Part shown: in pieces, positions 48,926-59,668 of the stretch | Layout of the letters: each line of letters opens with the position of its first letter | How positions within the stretch are numbered: position 1 is the first letter of the stretch | Assembly: GCF_013318015.2 (NCBI RefSeq) | Contig: NZ_CP115841.1 | Span: forward strand, 2,483,501 to 2,547,500 | Direction of reading: 5' to 3' | Source of the DNA: Agrobacterium tumefaciens | GTDB lineage: Bacteria > Pseudomonadota > Alphaproteobacteria > Rhizobiales > Rhizobiaceae | DNA: 64,000 nt | Program-made: the position numbers and the translations under genes | Notes under the pieces: generated by a model | What the model was told of the DNA's origin: nothing | Database searches by the model: none | Seen by the model: only the letters and a program-made list of their open reading frames with translations

Positions 48926-49249
48926 TCATGATGTCGGCCTCGCTGCCTTTTCCGCAAGTCCGGTCTGTCCGGTCCGGCGCTCCAGCTCCGCAAAGACGTC
49001 GGCAAGGGGAATGTCGGCGATCTTCAACACCACCAGCAGGTGATAAAGCAGATCGGCGGCTTCGTTTTTCAGCCCGTCGCGGTCTTTCGCGATGGCGGCG
49101 ATCACGGCCTCAACAGCCTCTTCGCCCAGTTTTTTCGCCGCACGTTCCTGGCCCGCCGCAACAAGTTTGGCCGTCCAGGATTCATCGGGAGAGGCGGCGG
49201 CGCGTGTCGCGACGATGCGTTCCAGATCGGAAAGGGAAAATGCGCTCAT
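48926..49249 (-). CDS. hisE: Phosphoribosyl-ATP pyrophosphatase HisE
   Basis: Hydrolyses phosphoribosyl-ATP to phosphoribosyl-AMP, the second step of histidine synthesis. The 107-residue protein from ATG 49249 ([20 protein letters not shown]) has the MazG-like helices with [17 protein letters not shown] and [13 protein letters not shown], where the acidic residues bind Mg2+. It is a stand-alone HisE, not fused to HisI. It follows hisF after 16 bp. In-frame codons upstream lie within hisF and are not counted. Confidence 0.95.
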   Translation of the reverse strand: MSAFSLSDLERIVATRAAASPDESWTAKLVAAGQERAAKKLGEEAVEAVIAAIAKDRDGLKNEAADLLYHLLVVLKIADIPLADVFAELERRTGQTGLAEKAARPTS

Positions 49250-49265
49250 GGAAAGGTTCCTGCAA

Positions 49266-50042
49266 TCAGTCGAGACGCATGGCGATGCCATGCTCGGCCA
49301 TGTAGCTCTTGGCTTGCCCGATCGAATAGGTGCCGAAGTGGAAAATGGAAGCGGCAAGCACTGCGGTCGCATGGCCATCGCGAACGCCGGCTACCAGATC
49401 ATCCAGCGTTCCGACGCCACCCGAGGCGATGACGGGCACGCGAACCTGATCGGCAATGCTGCGTGTCAGGCCGATATCGTATCCGCTTTTGGTGCCATCG
49501 CGGTCCATCGAGGTGACGAGCAATTCGCCGGCACCGCGTTCGACCATCTTGATGGCAAATTCCACGGCGTCGATTCCGGTTGGCTGACGTCCGCCATGCG
49601 TGAAGATTTCCCAGCGCCCGTCTTCCCCGTCCTTCGAAACCCGTTTGGCGTCGATGGAGACGACGATACACTGGTTGCCGAATTTGTCGGCAGCCTGCGC
49701 GACGAAATCAGGATCTTTCACCGCTGCGGAATTGATGGAGACCTTGTCTGCACCGCAGAGAAGCAGCTTGCGGATGTCAGCCACGGCGCGGACGCCGCCG
49801 CCCACGGTCAGCGGCATGAAGCAATGGTCGGCCGTGCGCGATACCACGTCAAAAATAGTGTCGCGATTGTCGGACGAGGCGGTAATGTCGAGGAAGCAGA
49901 GTTCGTCCGCTCCCGCCGCATCATAGGCCTTCGCCGCCTCGACTGGGTCGCCGGCGTCGATAAGATCGACGAAGTTCACACCCTTGACGACTCGGCCGTC
50001 TTTTACATCGAGGCAGGGAATAACGCGGGCTTTGAGGGTCAT
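49266..50042 (-). CDS. hisF: Imidazole glycerol phosphate synthase cyclase subunit HisF
   Basis: Cyclase half of IGP synthase, joining PRFAR and ammonia made by HisH. The 258-residue TIM barrel starts [23 protein letters not shown] (with the catalytic aspartate), and has [13 protein letters not shown], the phosphate-binding [27 protein letters not shown], the second catalytic aspartate in [15 protein letters not shown], and [13 protein letters not shown]. It overlaps the hisA stop by 4 bp. Confidence 0.98.
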   Translation of the reverse strand: MTLKARVIPCLDVKDGRVVKGVNFVDLIDAGDPVEAAKAYDAAGADELCFLDITASSDNRDTIFDVVSRTADHCFMPLTVGGGVRAVADIRKLLLCGADKVSINSAAVKDPDFVAQAADKFGNQCIVVSIDAKRVSKDGEDGRWEIFTHGGRQPTGIDAVEFAIKMVERGAGELLVTSMDRDGTKSGYDIGLTRSIADQVRVPVIASGGVGTLDDLVAGVRDGHATAVLAASIFHFGTYSIGQAKSYMAEHGIAMRLD

Positions 50043-50782
50043 GCGCTTACCTCCTTGGCAGCCTTGATGAGGGCGAGCGCCTCGGCAGGATCGATGCGCC
50101 CGTCATAAAGCGCGCGGCCTGAAATTGCGCCCTCTAGCTTTGCGGCATCCGGCTGCAACATGCGCTTGATGTCGTCGATGGAGGCAAGGCCGCCGGAGGC
50201 GATGACGGGGATCGACACGGCATCTGCCAGTTCGAGTGTAGAGGCCCAGTTGATGCCAGCCAGAATGCCGTCGCGATCGATATCGGTGTAGATGATGGCG
50301 GCAACGCCGGCACCTTCGAAACGTTTGGCAAGTTCGATGACGCCCAGTTCTGAGGCTTCCGCCCAGCCCTCAACAGCAACCTTGCCGCCTTTGGCGTCGA
50401 TGCCGACAGCGACCTGACCGGGGAAACGCTTGCAGGCTTCGATAACCAGAACGGGATCGCGCACCGCCACGGTGCCGAGAATGACGCGGGCAAGCCCACG
50501 GCTGAGCCACGCCTCAATATGATCGAGAGTGCGGATGCCGCCGCCAAGCTGCACCGGGTTTGTCGTGGCCTTGAGAATGGCATCGACCGCTTCGCCATTC
50601 ACCGTCTGGCCAGCGAAGGCGCCGTTAAGATCGACGACATGCAGCCACTCGAAGCCTTGGTCCTCGAAGGACTTCGCCTGCGCGCCGGGGTCCGTATTGT
50701 AAACGGTTGCCTGCTCCATATCGCCGAGTTTCAGGCGAACGCACTGGCCGTCTTTAAGATCGATTGCGGGAAAAAGAATCAT
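50039..50782 (-). CDS. hisA: HisA, ProFAR isomerase
   Basis: 1-(5-phosphoribosyl)-5-[(5-phosphoribosylamino)methylideneamino]imidazole-4-carboxamide isomerase, the fourth step of histidine synthesis. The 247-residue TIM barrel has the catalytic aspartates in [15 protein letters not shown] and [15 protein letters not shown], and phosphate loops [18 protein letters not shown] and [16 protein letters not shown]. hisH ends one base before its start. Confidence 0.98.
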   Translation of the reverse strand: MILFPAIDLKDGQCVRLKLGDMEQATVYNTDPGAQAKSFEDQGFEWLHVVDLNGAFAGQTVNGEAVDAILKATTNPVQLGGGIRTLDHIEAWLSRGLARVILGTVAVRDPVLVIEACKRFPGQVAVGIDAKGGKVAVEGWAEASELGVIELAKRFEGAGVAAIIYTDIDRDGILAGINWASTLELADAVSIPVIASGGLASIDDIKRMLQPDAAKLEGAISGRALYDGRIDPAEALALIKAAKEVSA

Positions 50783-50783
50783 G

Positions 50784-51434
50784 TCAGGGCTTCCAGCGCA
50801 GGAAATTGGAAATCAGGGCGAGGCCGAGCGTCTGGCTTTTTTCCGGGTGGAACTGCGCGCCAGCCATATTGTCGCGACCAACGAAAGCCGTCATCGCGCC
50901 ACCGTAATTGGTGGTGGCGATGACATCCGCCGGATGTTTCGCCGCCAGATGATAGGAATGCACGAAATAGGCATGCAAGCCGTCAGCGCCGGTTTTGATA
51001 CCGTCGAACAGGGGATGCTGATGCCGGATTTCCAGCGTATTCCAGCCAATCTGCGGGATTTTAAGCGCCGGATCGGAGGGCGTCATTTCAATGACATCGC
51101 CTTCGATCCAGCCAAGCCCCGTGCTGACAGTCTTTTCGAGACCGCGCGAAGACATCAGCTGCATTCCGACGCAGATGCCGAGGAAGGGATGAGCTTTTTT
51201 CTCGACGGCTTCGATAAGCGCCTCATGCATGCCGGGCACAGCTTCGAGACCGGCGCGGCAATCGGCATAGGCGCCGACGCCTGGCAGGACGATGCGGTCC
51301 GCAGATGCGACGTGATCCGGCTTATCGGTCAGGTCAATGGTTGCATTAATGCCGGCTTCGCGGGCGGCGCGCTCGAAAGCCTTGGTGGCCGAACGCAGGT
51401 TGCCAGAACCGTAGTCGATGATCGCGACGCGCAT
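50784..51434 (-). CDS. hisH: Imidazole glycerol phosphate synthase glutaminase subunit HisH
   Basis: Class I glutamine amidotransferase that supplies ammonia to HisF. From ATG 51434 the protein has 216 residues beginning [20 protein letters not shown]. The nucleophile cysteine is in [11 protein letters not shown] (near residue 85), and the catalytic His-Glu pair is in [14 protein letters not shown]. The start lies one base after the DUF2628 stop codon, so the two are tightly linked. Confidence 0.97.
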   Translation of the reverse strand: MRVAIIDYGSGNLRSATKAFERAAREAGINATIDLTDKPDHVASADRIVLPGVGAYADCRAGLEAVPGMHEALIEAVEKKAHPFLGICVGMQLMSSRGLEKTVSTGLGWIEGDVIEMTPSDPALKIPQIGWNTLEIRHQHPLFDGIKTGADGLHAYFVHSYHLAAKHPADVIATTNYGGAMTAFVGRDNMAGAQFHPEKSQTLGLALISNFLRWKP

Positions 51435-51435
51435 G

Positions 51436-51930
51436 TCAGCGCCTTCCATTCAAGTCGAAAAGAAACGATCCGGAGGGATCGTTGACGAAGTTTTTGTCAC
51501 CGCTCTTCTGCGGCGAGGGGGTCCATACCGGCTGCGACAGCTGTCCCGACGGCTCGGTATTTTCGGAAAGATCGGAGAAATATATCTCTTCGGCACTCGA
51601 AAGATCAGGGGCGGAAATGACCGAGGTCATCTTCCAGCCCTTGCCTATCAGGTGCCGGACGAGAAAATCGCGCCCCTCCAGTGCAGTCATGAGGGCAATG
51701 GCGACGCTGCACAAAATGCCCACCGGTTCGAATCCGGGTAACATTGATGCCCAACCGGCCAGAACAAGAACTGCAAATACGACGATCGCGGCCAGCCACA
51801 GCCGGTTTACGGCCAGCCACAGCCAGGGCGCAATAAGTGCCAGCCAGACGAAACGGTCTGCTATGAAGCGGGTCGTCTTGTGGTCCCTGTCCGGCCCGTT
51901 GGGGGCTTCCAGAACGAGATAGCTTGTCAT
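51436..51930 (-). CDS. DUF2628 membrane protein within the his operon
   Basis: From ATG 51930 the protein has 164 residues beginning [16 protein letters not shown]. Two or three hydrophobic segments (about 30-60 and 65-90: [31 protein letters not shown], then [17 protein letters not shown]) are followed by a short amphipathic part and a hydrophilic tail of about 55 residues. It matches the DUF2628 family, of unknown function. It lies between hisB (23 bp) and hisH (1 bp); this place in the his operon is conserved in rhizobia as far as I recall, but a role in histidine synthesis is not known. Confidence 0.85.
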   Translation of the reverse strand: MTSYLVLEAPNGPDRDHKTTRFIADRFVWLALIAPWLWLAVNRLWLAAIVVFAVLVLAGWASMLPGFEPVGILCSVAIALMTALEGRDFLVRHLIGKGWKMTSVISAPDLSSAEEIYFSDLSENTEPSGQLSQPVWTPSPQKSGDKNFVNDPSGSFLFDLNGRR

Positions 51931-51953
51931 GGGCTTCCTGACAGCTTTGGCGG

Positions 51954-52550
51954 TCAGGCCAGCATGCCCTTTGTCGAGGGAACGCGGCCTGCCTGCCGGG
52001 GGTCGATCTCGGTTGCCGCGCGAAGAACGCGGGCAACGGCCTTGAAGCATGTTTCGGCGATATGATGGTTGTTGGCGCCGTAATGGTTCAGGATATGCAG
52101 CGTGATGCCGGCATTCTGGGCCAGCGCCTGAAAGAATTCGCGCACAAGCTCGGTGTCGAATGTGCCGATCTTCGGCGCGGAGAAGTTGACATTCCACACA
52201 AGGAAGGGACGGCCGGAAATATCCACGGCAGCCTTGGTCATCGTCTCATCCATGGCAAGATCGAGCGAGGCGTAGCGGGTAATGCCGCGCCTGTCACCCA
52301 ACGCCTTCGCGATGGCCTGGCCGATGGCGATGCCGGTATCTTCCACCGTATGGTGATCATCGATATGCAGGTCACCTTGAACCTCGATATCCATGTCGAT
52401 CAGCGAATGGCGGCTCAGCTGGTCCAGCATATGATCGAAAAATCCCACCCCGGTGGAAATTGTCGACTTGCCGGTGCCGTCGATATCCACGCGCACCGAA
52501 ACCGAGGTTTCGTTGGTCTTGCGGATAATCTCGCCTTTACGTTCTGCCAT
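51954..52550 (-). CDS. hisB: Imidazoleglycerol-phosphate dehydratase HisB (monofunctional)
   Basis: Dehydrates imidazole glycerol phosphate to imidazole acetol phosphate. From ATG 52550 the protein has 198 residues starting [19 protein letters not shown]. Metal-binding motifs are [25 protein letters not shown], and [17 protein letters not shown]. The phosphatase domain fused to it in E. coli is absent. It leads the his operon and is divergent from hslV across 203 bp. Confidence 0.97.
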   Translation of the reverse strand: MAERKGEIIRKTNETSVSVRVDIDGTGKSTISTGVGFFDHMLDQLSRHSLIDMDIEVQGDLHIDDHHTVEDTGIAIGQAIAKALGDRRGITRYASLDLAMDETMTKAAVDISGRPFLVWNVNFSAPKIGTFDTELVREFFQALAQNAGITLHILNHYGANNHHIAETCFKAVARVLRAATEIDPRQAGRVPSTKGMLA

Positions 52551-52753
52551 CTTTGGCCGCTCCGTGAAAATGTCGCCGTTCCTTATCAGCACGAGACATA
52601 AATATCCAGTTGTTCCATCGTCTTGCATGATCTGCGAAAAACAGTGCAGTGCGGGCAGGATTTGCAATCGTGAAAAGCAAACTTACATAGATGCCGAGAA
52701 GGGCCGGATGCCGGCCCGTTAACCGCAGGCCCGGTAGGGCAGACAGGTGTTTG

Positions 52754-53278
52754 ATGACAACGATTATTACAGTCAGGAAGGGCGGCAAGGTCGTCATGGC
52801 TGGCGATGGTCAGGTAAGTCTTGGCCAGACCGTCATGAAGGGCAATGCCCGCAAGGTTCGACGCATTGGCAAGGGTGAAGTGATTGCCGGGTTTGCCGGC
52901 GCAACGGCGGATGCCTTCACGCTGCTCGACCGTCTCGAAAAGAAACTTGAGCAATATCCCGGTCAGCTCATGCGCGCAGCCGTAGAGCTTGCAAAGGACT
53001 GGCGCACGGATAAATATCTGCGCAACCTCGAAGCCATGATGCTGGTGGCCGACAAATCCACGACACTCGCCATCACCGGTAATGGTGACGTGCTGGAACC
53101 CGAACATGGCGCGATCGCCATCGGCTCCGGCGGCAACTACGCCTTTGCGGCTGCCCGCGCCATGATGGATACGGACAAGTCGGCAGAGGAGGTGGCGCGC
53201 AAGTCGCTCGATATCGCCGCCGATATCTGCGTTTACACCAACCATAACCTCGTCATCGAAACCCTCGACGCCGAGTAA
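52754..53278 (+). CDS. hslV: ATP-dependent protease subunit HslV (ClpQ)
   Basis: Proteolytic core of the HslUV protease. From ATG 52754 the protein has 174 residues beginning [25 protein letters not shown]; removal of Met exposes the N-terminal threonine nucleophile. The longer in-frame reading upstream would bury that threonine and can be ruled out. [35 protein letters not shown] is the conserved core. hslU follows after 87 bp. Confidence 0.97.
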   Translation: MTTIITVRKGGKVVMAGDGQVSLGQTVMKGNARKVRRIGKGEVIAGFAGATADAFTLLDRLEKKLEQYPGQLMRAAVELAKDWRTDKYLRNLEAMMLVADKSTTLAITGNGDVLEPEHGAIAIGSGGNYAFAAARAMMDTDKSAEEVARKSLDIAADICVYTNHNLVIETLDAE

Positions 53279-53365
53279 GCATATTTCTCACCCCCATTTC
53301 TCACCCAAGGGTCCTGTGGGCCGGGCCAGAATGGCCGGCCGGAACAGGAAAGCCGAGAGGACAGA

Positions 53366-54673
53366 ATGACCACTTTTTCTCCCCGGGAAATTGTCTCGGA
53401 ACTGGATCGCCACATCATCGGCCAGCATGATGCGAAACGTGCGGTCGCGATTGCGCTGCGCAACCGTTGGCGTCGCCAGCAGCTCGATGAGAGCCTGCGC
53501 GACGAAGTGATGCCGAAAAACATCCTGATGATCGGACCGACCGGTGTCGGCAAGACGGAGATTTCCCGCCGTCTCGCCAAGCTTGCCGGCGCGCCCTTCA
53601 TCAAGGTCGAAGCGACCAAATTTACCGAAGTCGGTTATGTCGGTCGCGATGTCGAGCAGATCATCCGCGATCTGGTCGAGATCGGCATTGGCCTCGTGCG
53701 TGAAAAGAAGCGCGCGGAAGTACAGGCCAAGGCGCATCAGAGCGCCGAAGAGCGGGTGCTCGACGCACTGGTCGGATCGACCGCGTCACCCGCGACACGT
53801 GAGAGCTTCCGCAAGAAGCTGCGCGACGGCGAGCTGGACGACAAGGAAATCGACATCGAAGTGGCCGACAGCGGTTCGGGAATGCCCGGCTTTGAAATCC
53901 CTGGCATGCCGGGCGCCAATATCGGCGTTCTCAACCTGTCGGAAATGTTCGGCAAGGCGATGGGCGGACGTACCAAGAAGGTGCGCACCACCGTCTCGAA
54001 ATCCTATACCGAGCTCGTTCGCGACGAATCCGACAAGCTGCTCGATAATGACATGATCCAGCGTGAAGCGGTGAAGTCGGTGGAAAATGACGGCATCGTC
54101 TTCCTCGATGAGATCGACAAGATTGCCGCCCGCGACGGCGGCATGGGTGCCGGCGTCTCGCGTGAAGGCGTGCAGCGCGATCTTCTGCCGCTCGTTGAAG
54201 GCACGACCGTCTCGACCAAATACGGGCCGGTGAAAACCGACCACGTTCTGTTCATCGCTTCCGGCGCGTTCCATGTGGCAAAGCCGTCCGACCTTCTGCC
54301 GGAGCTTCAGGGCCGCCTGCCGATCCGTGTCGAGCTGAAGCCGCTGACGAAGGAGGACTTTCGCCGTATCCTGACCGAGACGGAAGCAAGCCTCATCCGC
54401 CAGTACAAGGCGCTGATGGCGACGGAAGAACTCGATCTCGACTTCACGGACGATGCGATCGACGCTCTGGCCGACGTGGCTGTTCATCTCAACTCGTCGG
54501 TCGAGAATATCGGTGCGCGCCGCCTGCAGACGGTGATGGAGCGTGTTCTCGACGAGATTTCCTTCAACGCACCCGATCGTGGTGGCTCTGCCGTCAAGAT
54601 CGATCAGGAATATGTCAAAAAGCACGTCGGCGATCTTGCCGCCGATACGGATTTGTCCCGCTATATTCTCTGA
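53366..54673 (+). CDS. hslU: HslU (ClpY) ATPase/unfoldase
   Basis: AAA+ unfoldase that feeds substrates into HslV. The 435-residue protein has [34 protein letters not shown], Walker [20 protein letters not shown] near residue 57, the pore-loop [16 protein letters not shown], Walker [17 protein letters not shown], and the sensor region [13 protein letters not shown]. It ends in DLSRYIL, the C-terminal tail that docks on HslV. An intermediate (I) domain lies between about 110 and 240. A clear terminator follows. Confidence 0.98.
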   Translation: MTTFSPREIVSELDRHIIGQHDAKRAVAIALRNRWRRQQLDESLRDEVMPKNILMIGPTGVGKTEISRRLAKLAGAPFIKVEATKFTEVGYVGRDVEQIIRDLVEIGIGLVREKKRAEVQAKAHQSAEERVLDALVGSTASPATRESFRKKLRDGELDDKEIDIEVADSGSGMPGFEIPGMPGANIGVLNLSEMFGKAMGGRTKKVRTTVSKSYTELVRDESDKLLDNDMIQREAVKSVENDGIVFLDEIDKIAARDGGMGAGVSREGVQRDLLPLVEGTTVSTKYGPVKTDHVLFIASGAFHVAKPSDLLPELQGRLPIRVELKPLTKEDFRRILTETEASLIRQYKALMATEELDLDFTDDAIDALADVAVHLNSSVENIGARRLQTVMERVLDEISFNAPDRGGSAVKIDQEYVKKHVGDLAADTDLSRYIL

Positions 54674-54696
54674 ATATCTTGGAGAGCAAAGACACG

Positions 54697-54730
54697 AGAG
54701 TGCGGCCACATTTGCCGCACTCTTTTATTT
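54697..54730 (+). terminator. Terminator of hslVU
   Basis: 10-bp perfect stem AGAGTGCGGC / GCCGCACTCT with loop CACATTT, followed by TTTATTT, 24 bp after hslU. Confidence 0.9.
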
Positions 54731-54861
54731 TACGGCCTTGTCTCGCATTCAGCCCCCTTTTTGTTTATGGGAAAGGCTGCATTCCGGTTGGAACCGCTTT
54801 ATGGAATGGTCCGGTTTTCTCTTGGTTCGGGAGAGGTCGGCTTGAGAAAAGGCATTCGCTC

Positions 54862-55827
54862 GTGCGCAAAACTCTTCTGGCATTTGCCGCCGCTTTGACG
54901 TTCACCGTCGTCTCGTCTTCTTATGCCGAGGCCGCGACGGTCGTCCCGCCTGGCAATCGCAATGCCGAACAGCCGGGCATTCCGGGGGCTTCCGCACGTC
55001 GAACCAAGGGTTCCAATACGTCTTTCGAGCGTAAATACCAGAAGGTGATCGACCTCCTGTCTTCCGACAAGGCACTGATCGGCAAGATCAAGTCTACCGC
55101 CGGGCGCTACGGTATCGATCCGATCCACATGATCGGGGCGATTGTCGGCGAGCATACCTATAACGTCGACGCCTATGACCGCCTGCAATCCTACTACGTC
55201 AAGGCCGCCTCCTATGCCGGCAGCAGCTTCCGTTTCGGCTACAAGGACGAAACCATCGCGCAGTTTCTGACGCATTCGCAATTCGCCAGGTGCCAGTCGA
55301 AAAAGGATTCCTATAGCCTTTGGAACTGTCGGGAAGACGTCTGGGACGACAGCTTCCGCGGCAAGACGGTAGATGGCGTTGACTATCCGAACAATCGTTT
55401 CAGCGCTGTATTTTTCCAGCCCTTTTATGCCGGACAGACCTTCGGTCTCGGCCAGATCAATCCGCTCACGGCATTGATGTTGTCCGACATGGTGTCGAAA
55501 ACCTCAGGTTATGAGAAGCTCGACGAAAACGATGCGACCGCCGTTTATACCGCGATCATGGACCCGGATCGCTCGCTCGCCTTCATGGCAGCTTCCATCC
55601 GCAAATCGATCGACGACTACAGGTCGATTGCCGACATGGATGTTTCCAAAAATCCTGGTGTAACGTCCACGCTTTATAATGTCGGCGGATCCGCGCAGCG
55701 CGCAGCCGCTCTCGCCCAGAAAAATCGTCAGCGCGCCGCAGGTGGAGAACAGCCGCTTTTGCCGGAAGAAAACTATTACGGCTGGCTGGTGAACGATCGC
55801 ATCAAGGATTTGCAGGCGCTTTTGTAG
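54862..55827 (+). CDS. Secreted DUF1402 protein (lysozyme-like fold suspected)
   Basis: From GTG 54862 the protein has 321 residues with a signal peptide (RKTLLAFAAALTFTVVSSSYAEA, probably cleaved after SYAEA). It matches the DUF1402 family, without assigned function. The segment GIDPIHMIGAIVGEHTYN (residues 84-101) resembles the catalytic-glutamate region of soluble lytic transglycosylases, with Glu97 as the candidate acid; TFGLGQINPLTALML (193-207) resembles their GLMQIMPxTA motif. About 95 residues, including two cysteines (144, 156), are inserted between them. It follows the hslVU terminator and precedes glcB. Periplasmic location is well supported; enzyme activity is a guess. Confidence 0.82.
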   Translation: MRKTLLAFAAALTFTVVSSSYAEAATVVPPGNRNAEQPGIPGASARRTKGSNTSFERKYQKVIDLLSSDKALIGKIKSTAGRYGIDPIHMIGAIVGEHTYNVDAYDRLQSYYVKAASYAGSSFRFGYKDETIAQFLTHSQFARCQSKKDSYSLWNCREDVWDDSFRGKTVDGVDYPNNRFSAVFFQPFYAGQTFGLGQINPLTALMLSDMVSKTSGYEKLDENDATAVYTAIMDPDRSLAFMAASIRKSIDDYRSIADMDVSKNPGVTSTLYNVGGSAQRAAALAQKNRQRAAGGEQPLLPEENYYGWLVNDRIKDLQALL

Positions 55828-55948
55828 AAAAAGACGATTATCGTCGGCATTCTTTCCAAAACGGAAATAATATTTGGTTGCCTCTCGCAATTGACGAGCG
55901 CCTGCCTCAGCGTCCAATCTGCGCCCTTAAGATAAAGAGGAGGCGCAT

Positions 55949-58117
55949 GTGAGCCGCACCAATAAATTCGGTCTTTCCATTGATGACAGGCTTTATGCTT
56001 TTTTGACGGATGACGTTCTGCCGGGCACGGGTCTTGATGCAGAAACCTTCTTCGAAGGCTTTTCCGCCATCGTCCACGAGCTTTCCCCTAAGAATCGTGA
56101 ATTGCTCGCAAAGCGCGACGCCTTGCAGGAAAAACTGGATGGCTGGTACCGGCAGAATGGCGCCCCGACGGATTTTGATGTCTATGAGGGCTTCCTGAAG
56201 GAAATCGGCTATCTGCTGCCGGAAGGACCCGGCTTCAAGGTCGAAACCAGCAACGTCGATTCGGAAATTGCCGCTGTCGCAGGCCCGCAGCTTGTCGTGC
56301 CGGTCATGAATGCCCGTTATGCGCTGAACGCCGCCAATGCCCGCTGGGGTTCGCTTTACGATGCGCTTTACGGCACGGATGCCATTTCTGACGCCGATGG
56401 TGCGGAAAAGGGCAGGGGCTATAATCCGAAACGCGGCGAAAAGGTCATTGCCTGGGCGCGGAACTTCCTCAACGAATCAGCTCCGCTCGAAACGGCAGGC
56501 TGGTCGGATGTGACCGGCTTCAAGATCGTTGACGGCCTCTTGCAGCTTGCAATCGGTGACAGCAAAACGGGCCTGAAAGATGCCGAGCAATTCAAGGGCT
56601 TTACCGGCGATGCGGAACAGCCGGCAACGATCCTGCTTGGCAAGAATGGTCTGCACACCGAGATCGTCATCGATCCCTCGACGGAAATCGGCAAGGGTGA
56701 CAAGGCGGGCATCTCGGATGTCATTCTCGAATCGGCGCTGACAACAATCATGGACTGCGAGGATTCCGTTGCCGCTGTTGATGCCGAGGACAAGGTGCTG
56801 GTTTATGGCAACTGGCTTGGCCTGATGCGCGGCGACCTGACGGAGAAGGTTTCCAAGGGTGGTAACACCTTCACCCGTAGTCTCAACCCGGATCGTTATT
56901 ACACCGCCCCCAATGGTGGAGCACTTACTCTGCCGGGGCGTTCCCTGATGCTGGTGCGTAATGTCGGTCACCTCATGACCAATCCGGCGATCCTCGACAA
57001 GGATGGCCGCGAGGTGCCGGAAGGTATCATGGACGCCGTCGTCACAGCGCTGATTGCGCTTTACGATGTCGGCCCCTCCGGCCGTCGCCAGAATTCCCGC
57101 GCCGGTTCCATGTATGTCGTCAAGCCGAAGATGCACGGGCCGGAGGAAGTCGCCTTCGCCAACGAGATTTTCACGCGGGCCGAAAAGCTTGTCGGCATGG
57201 CGCCGAACACCATGAAAATGGGCATCATGGACGAGGAACGCCGCACCACGGTCAACCTCAAGGAAAGCATTCGCGCGGCAAAAGACCGGGTCGTCTTCAT
57301 CAATACCGGCTTCCTCGACCGCACGGGCGACGAAATTCATACCTCGATGGAAGCGGGTCCGATGATCCGCAAGGGCGATATGAAACAGGCGGCCTGGATT
57401 GCGGCTTACGAGAACTGGAACGTCGATATCGGTCTGGAATGCGGCCTTTCCGGCCATGCGCAGATCGGTAAGGGCATGTGGGCCATGCCTGACCTGATGG
57501 CCGCCATGCTGGAGCAGAAGATCGCGCATCCGAAGGCAGGCGCCAACACCGCCTGGGTACCTTCACCCACGGCTGCGACGCTGCATGCCACGCATTATCA
57601 CAAGGTCGATGTCGCAGCCGTTCAGGACGAACTGAAAAGCCGGGGCCGGGCAAAACTCTCCGATATTCTATCGGTGCCGGTCGTGCCGCGTCCCAATTGG
57701 ACGCCCGAGGAAATCCAGCGCGAACTCGACAACAACGCGCAGGGTATTCTGGGATATGTCGTGCGCTGGGTCGATCAGGGCGTCGGCTGCTCCAAGGTGC
57801 CTGACATCAACAATGTCGGACTGATGGAGGACCGCGCCACGCTGCGCATCTCCGCGCAGCATATGGCCAACTGGCTTCGCCATGGCGTGGTTACGCAAGA
57901 GCAGATCGTTGAGACCATGAAACGCATGGCCGCCGTGGTCGATAGCCAAAATGCCGGAGATCCGGCCTATCTGCCGATGGCGTCCAACTTTGAAGGATCG
58001 GTCGCTTTTCAGGCCGCCGTCGAACTTGTGCTGAAAGGCCGGGAGCAGCCTAACGGTTATACGGAACCGGTTCTGCACCGCCGTCGCCTCGAACTGAAGG
58101 CGAAGCAGGCGGCTTGA
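55949..58117 (+). CDS. glcB: Malate synthase G
   Basis: Condenses glyoxylate with acetyl-CoA to malate in the glyoxylate bypass and glycolate use. The protein has 722 residues, the usual length of isoform G, and starts at GTG 55949 behind GAGGAGG. Signatures are [27 protein letters not shown]-like [47 protein letters not shown] (substrate and metal-site), and [17 protein letters not shown]. Isocitrate lyase is not in the window. Confidence 0.98.
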   Translation: MSRTNKFGLSIDDRLYAFLTDDVLPGTGLDAETFFEGFSAIVHELSPKNRELLAKRDALQEKLDGWYRQNGAPTDFDVYEGFLKEIGYLLPEGPGFKVETSNVDSEIAAVAGPQLVVPVMNARYALNAANARWGSLYDALYGTDAISDADGAEKGRGYNPKRGEKVIAWARNFLNESAPLETAGWSDVTGFKIVDGLLQLAIGDSKTGLKDAEQFKGFTGDAEQPATILLGKNGLHTEIVIDPSTEIGKGDKAGISDVILESALTTIMDCEDSVAAVDAEDKVLVYGNWLGLMRGDLTEKVSKGGNTFTRSLNPDRYYTAPNGGALTLPGRSLMLVRNVGHLMTNPAILDKDGREVPEGIMDAVVTALIALYDVGPSGRRQNSRAGSMYVVKPKMHGPEEVAFANEIFTRAEKLVGMAPNTMKMGIMDEERRTTVNLKESIRAAKDRVVFINTGFLDRTGDEIHTSMEAGPMIRKGDMKQAAWIAAYENWNVDIGLECGLSGHAQIGKGMWAMPDLMAAMLEQKIAHPKAGANTAWVPSPTAATLHATHYHKVDVAAVQDELKSRGRAKLSDILSVPVVPRPNWTPEEIQRELDNNAQGILGYVVRWVDQGVGCSKVPDINNVGLMEDRATLRISAQHMANWLRHGVVTQEQIVETMKRMAAVVDSQNAGDPAYLPMASNFEGSVAFQAAVELVLKGREQPNGYTEPVLHRRRLELKAKQAA

Positions 58118-58133
58118 GGCCGACAGGCACTCC

Positions 58134-58213
58134 AGAGCACGTCTTGTCTGAACGGAATGTTCGACGTGCTCTACCTTAAAACTGCTATGCACTTTTACTG
58201 GGAATGCTCCAGA
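58134..58213. repeat. Dispersed intergenic palindromic repeat, copy A
   Basis: AGAGCACGTC (58134-58143) and GACGTGCTCT (58163-58172) form a 10-bp inverted repeat. Directly after it, 58178-58213 resembles 59669-59704 at 26 of the first 34 positions, including the block CACTTxTACTGxxAATGCTC. Its style resembles the small intergenic mosaic repeats spread through Rhizobiales genomes. Confidence 0.6.
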
Positions 58214-58217
58214 AACA

Positions 58218-58250
58218 AAAAAGCCGCCGGGAATTCCACGGCGGCTTTTT
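58218..58250. terminator. Bidirectional terminator between glcB and the L,D-transpeptidase gene
   Basis: 11-bp stem AAAAAGCCGCC / GGCGGCTTTTT with an 11-base loop, A-rich on the left and T-rich on the right, between convergent genes. Confidence 0.93.
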
Positions 58251-58269
58251 CTTTGTCTGGTATCTGATC

Positions 58270-58971
58270 TTACTGGATCACGACAACCTTGGTGCTGCGG
58301 CCGGGACGGACGCGGCTGTAAAGGTCGATGACGTCCTGGTTGATCATGCGGATGCAGCCGGAAGAGGCGGCGGTGCCGATCGATGCCCATTCAGGCGAAC
58401 CGTGGATACGGAACAGCGTGTCCTGTCCCTTTTCGTTGAAGAGATACATGGCGCGCGCGCCGAGCGGGTTGGAAAGACCCGGACCCATGCCTGCCTCGAC
58501 ATACTTTGCGACTTCCGGCTTGCGGTCGGCCATTTCCTTCGGCGGATGCCACATCGGCCATTCCTGCTTCCAGGCGACATAGGCTTCGCCGGCCCAGGCA
58601 AAACCAGCCTTGCCAACGCCGATGCCGTAACGAACTGCGCGGTTGCCGGGCAGGATATAATAAAGGAAACGCTCACGCGTATTGACGATGATCGTGCCCG
58701 GCCGTTCGTTATTCTGGAATTCGACGATCTGACGACGGAACTTCTCGTTCACACGATTGATCGGGATGGCGGGCAGCGCATAGCCCGCGTCGGTCACAGG
58801 GCCGTAAACATCGTTGAAGATCTGGACGGTTTCGACCTTTGCCGGAACCGGGTTAGCGACCGGCACTGACGCCGCTACCTGGCCGGATGATTGGGATGTG
58901 GTTTCGGCGCAGCCGGCCAGAGCCAGTGCTGCCGTCAGACCGAGTGCAGTCAATGAGGTACGGATGCGCAT
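58270..58971 (-). CDS. L,D-transpeptidase (YkuD family) lipoprotein
   Basis: Periplasmic enzyme that forms 3-3 cross-links in peptidoglycan or attaches proteins to it. From ATG 58971 the protein has 233 residues: lipoprotein signal MRIRTSLTALGLTAALALAGC with the lipobox LAGC (Cys21), a short linker rich in Ser and Val, then the YkuD domain. The catalytic motif is HGSPEWASIGTAASSGCIRM, with the histidine and cysteine of H-x(n)-S-x-G-C-R. Agrobacterium grows at its pole with an unusually high share of 3-3 cross-links, and carries many such enzymes. Which class this one belongs to is not determined. Confidence 0.92.
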   Translation of the reverse strand: MRIRTSLTALGLTAALALAGCAETTSQSSGQVAASVPVANPVPAKVETVQIFNDVYGPVTDAGYALPAIPINRVNEKFRRQIVEFQNNERPGTIIVNTRERFLYYILPGNRAVRYGIGVGKAGFAWAGEAYVAWKQEWPMWHPPKEMADRKPEVAKYVEAGMGPGLSNPLGARAMYLFNEKGQDTLFRIHGSPEWASIGTAASSGCIRMINQDVIDLYSRVRPGRSTKVVVIQ

Positions 58972-59154
58972 ATCGTTCTCGCGGAAAATTCGCCAAATTG
59001 TGCGAAGGAGTAGGCTTAATTGGATAAATCGGTTATTTTCCATTAAGCCGTTCTTGGCAAGCCGATACGCTGCTGCAGGACGAATGTGACTTTAAAATTG
59101 CCGGTTGATTGCCTTTTTGCAACAATAGGCCAAACGCCTCAGTAGCCTTTATCC

Positions 59155-59640
59155 ATGACTATTCTTTCGCTTACCAACAATAATCCGTTAATCGACGGTC
59201 GCCAGTCGGACAAGGCGATGCTGGTGCGCCGCGGCGTTCAGGTGCTTTTGCACGAGATGCGACATTCGGTTTTGCCGGAACTGCCGCTTGCAAGCGGACG
59301 ACGGGCCGATCTCATCAGCCTTTCGGCAAAGGGTGAAATCTGGATTATCGAAATCAAATCCTCGATCGAGGACTTCCGCGTCGATCGCAAATGGCCGGAA
59401 TACCGCCTGCATTGCGACCGGCTGTTTTTCGCCACCCATCCGGAAGTGCCGGTCGAAATTTTTCCGGAAGAATGTGGGCTTATCCTGTCGGATGGCTATG
59501 GCGCCCATATGCTTCGCGATGCGCCGGAGCATAAATTACCGCCCGCAACCCGCAAATCGGTGATGCTGGATTTCTCGAGAACCGCCGCAACCCGGCTGAT
59601 GCTGGCGGAGTGGACGACCGGGCGCAGCTTCGGAGAGTGA
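59155..59640 (+). CDS. mmcB: MmcB-family DNA repair protein
   Basis: Protein of the MmcB (PF06319) family, named from a Caulobacter SOS-regulated gene involved in mitomycin C tolerance. The 161-residue protein has a PD-(D/E)xK nuclease-like core: RRADLISLSAKGEIWIIEIKSS, with the aspartate of RADL and the E-x-K of EIKSS, followed by DFRVDRKWPEYRLHCDRLFFA. No LexA box was recognised in the 50 or so bases upstream. It converges on actR; the 59-bp gap between them holds a repeat fragment. Confidence 0.88.
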   Translation: MTILSLTNNNPLIDGRQSDKAMLVRRGVQVLLHEMRHSVLPELPLASGRRADLISLSAKGEIWIIEIKSSIEDFRVDRKWPEYRLHCDRLFFATHPEVPVEIFPEECGLILSDGYGAHMLRDAPEHKLPPATRKSVMLDFSRTAATRLMLAEWTTGRSFGE

Positions 59641-59668
59641 TGCCCGGTTCCAGCCCATTTCCAGACGT

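Noticed and set aside
53790..53805. CACGTG core inside hslU as a parS site
   Set aside because: The flanks GACACGTGAGAGC do not match the consensus arms.
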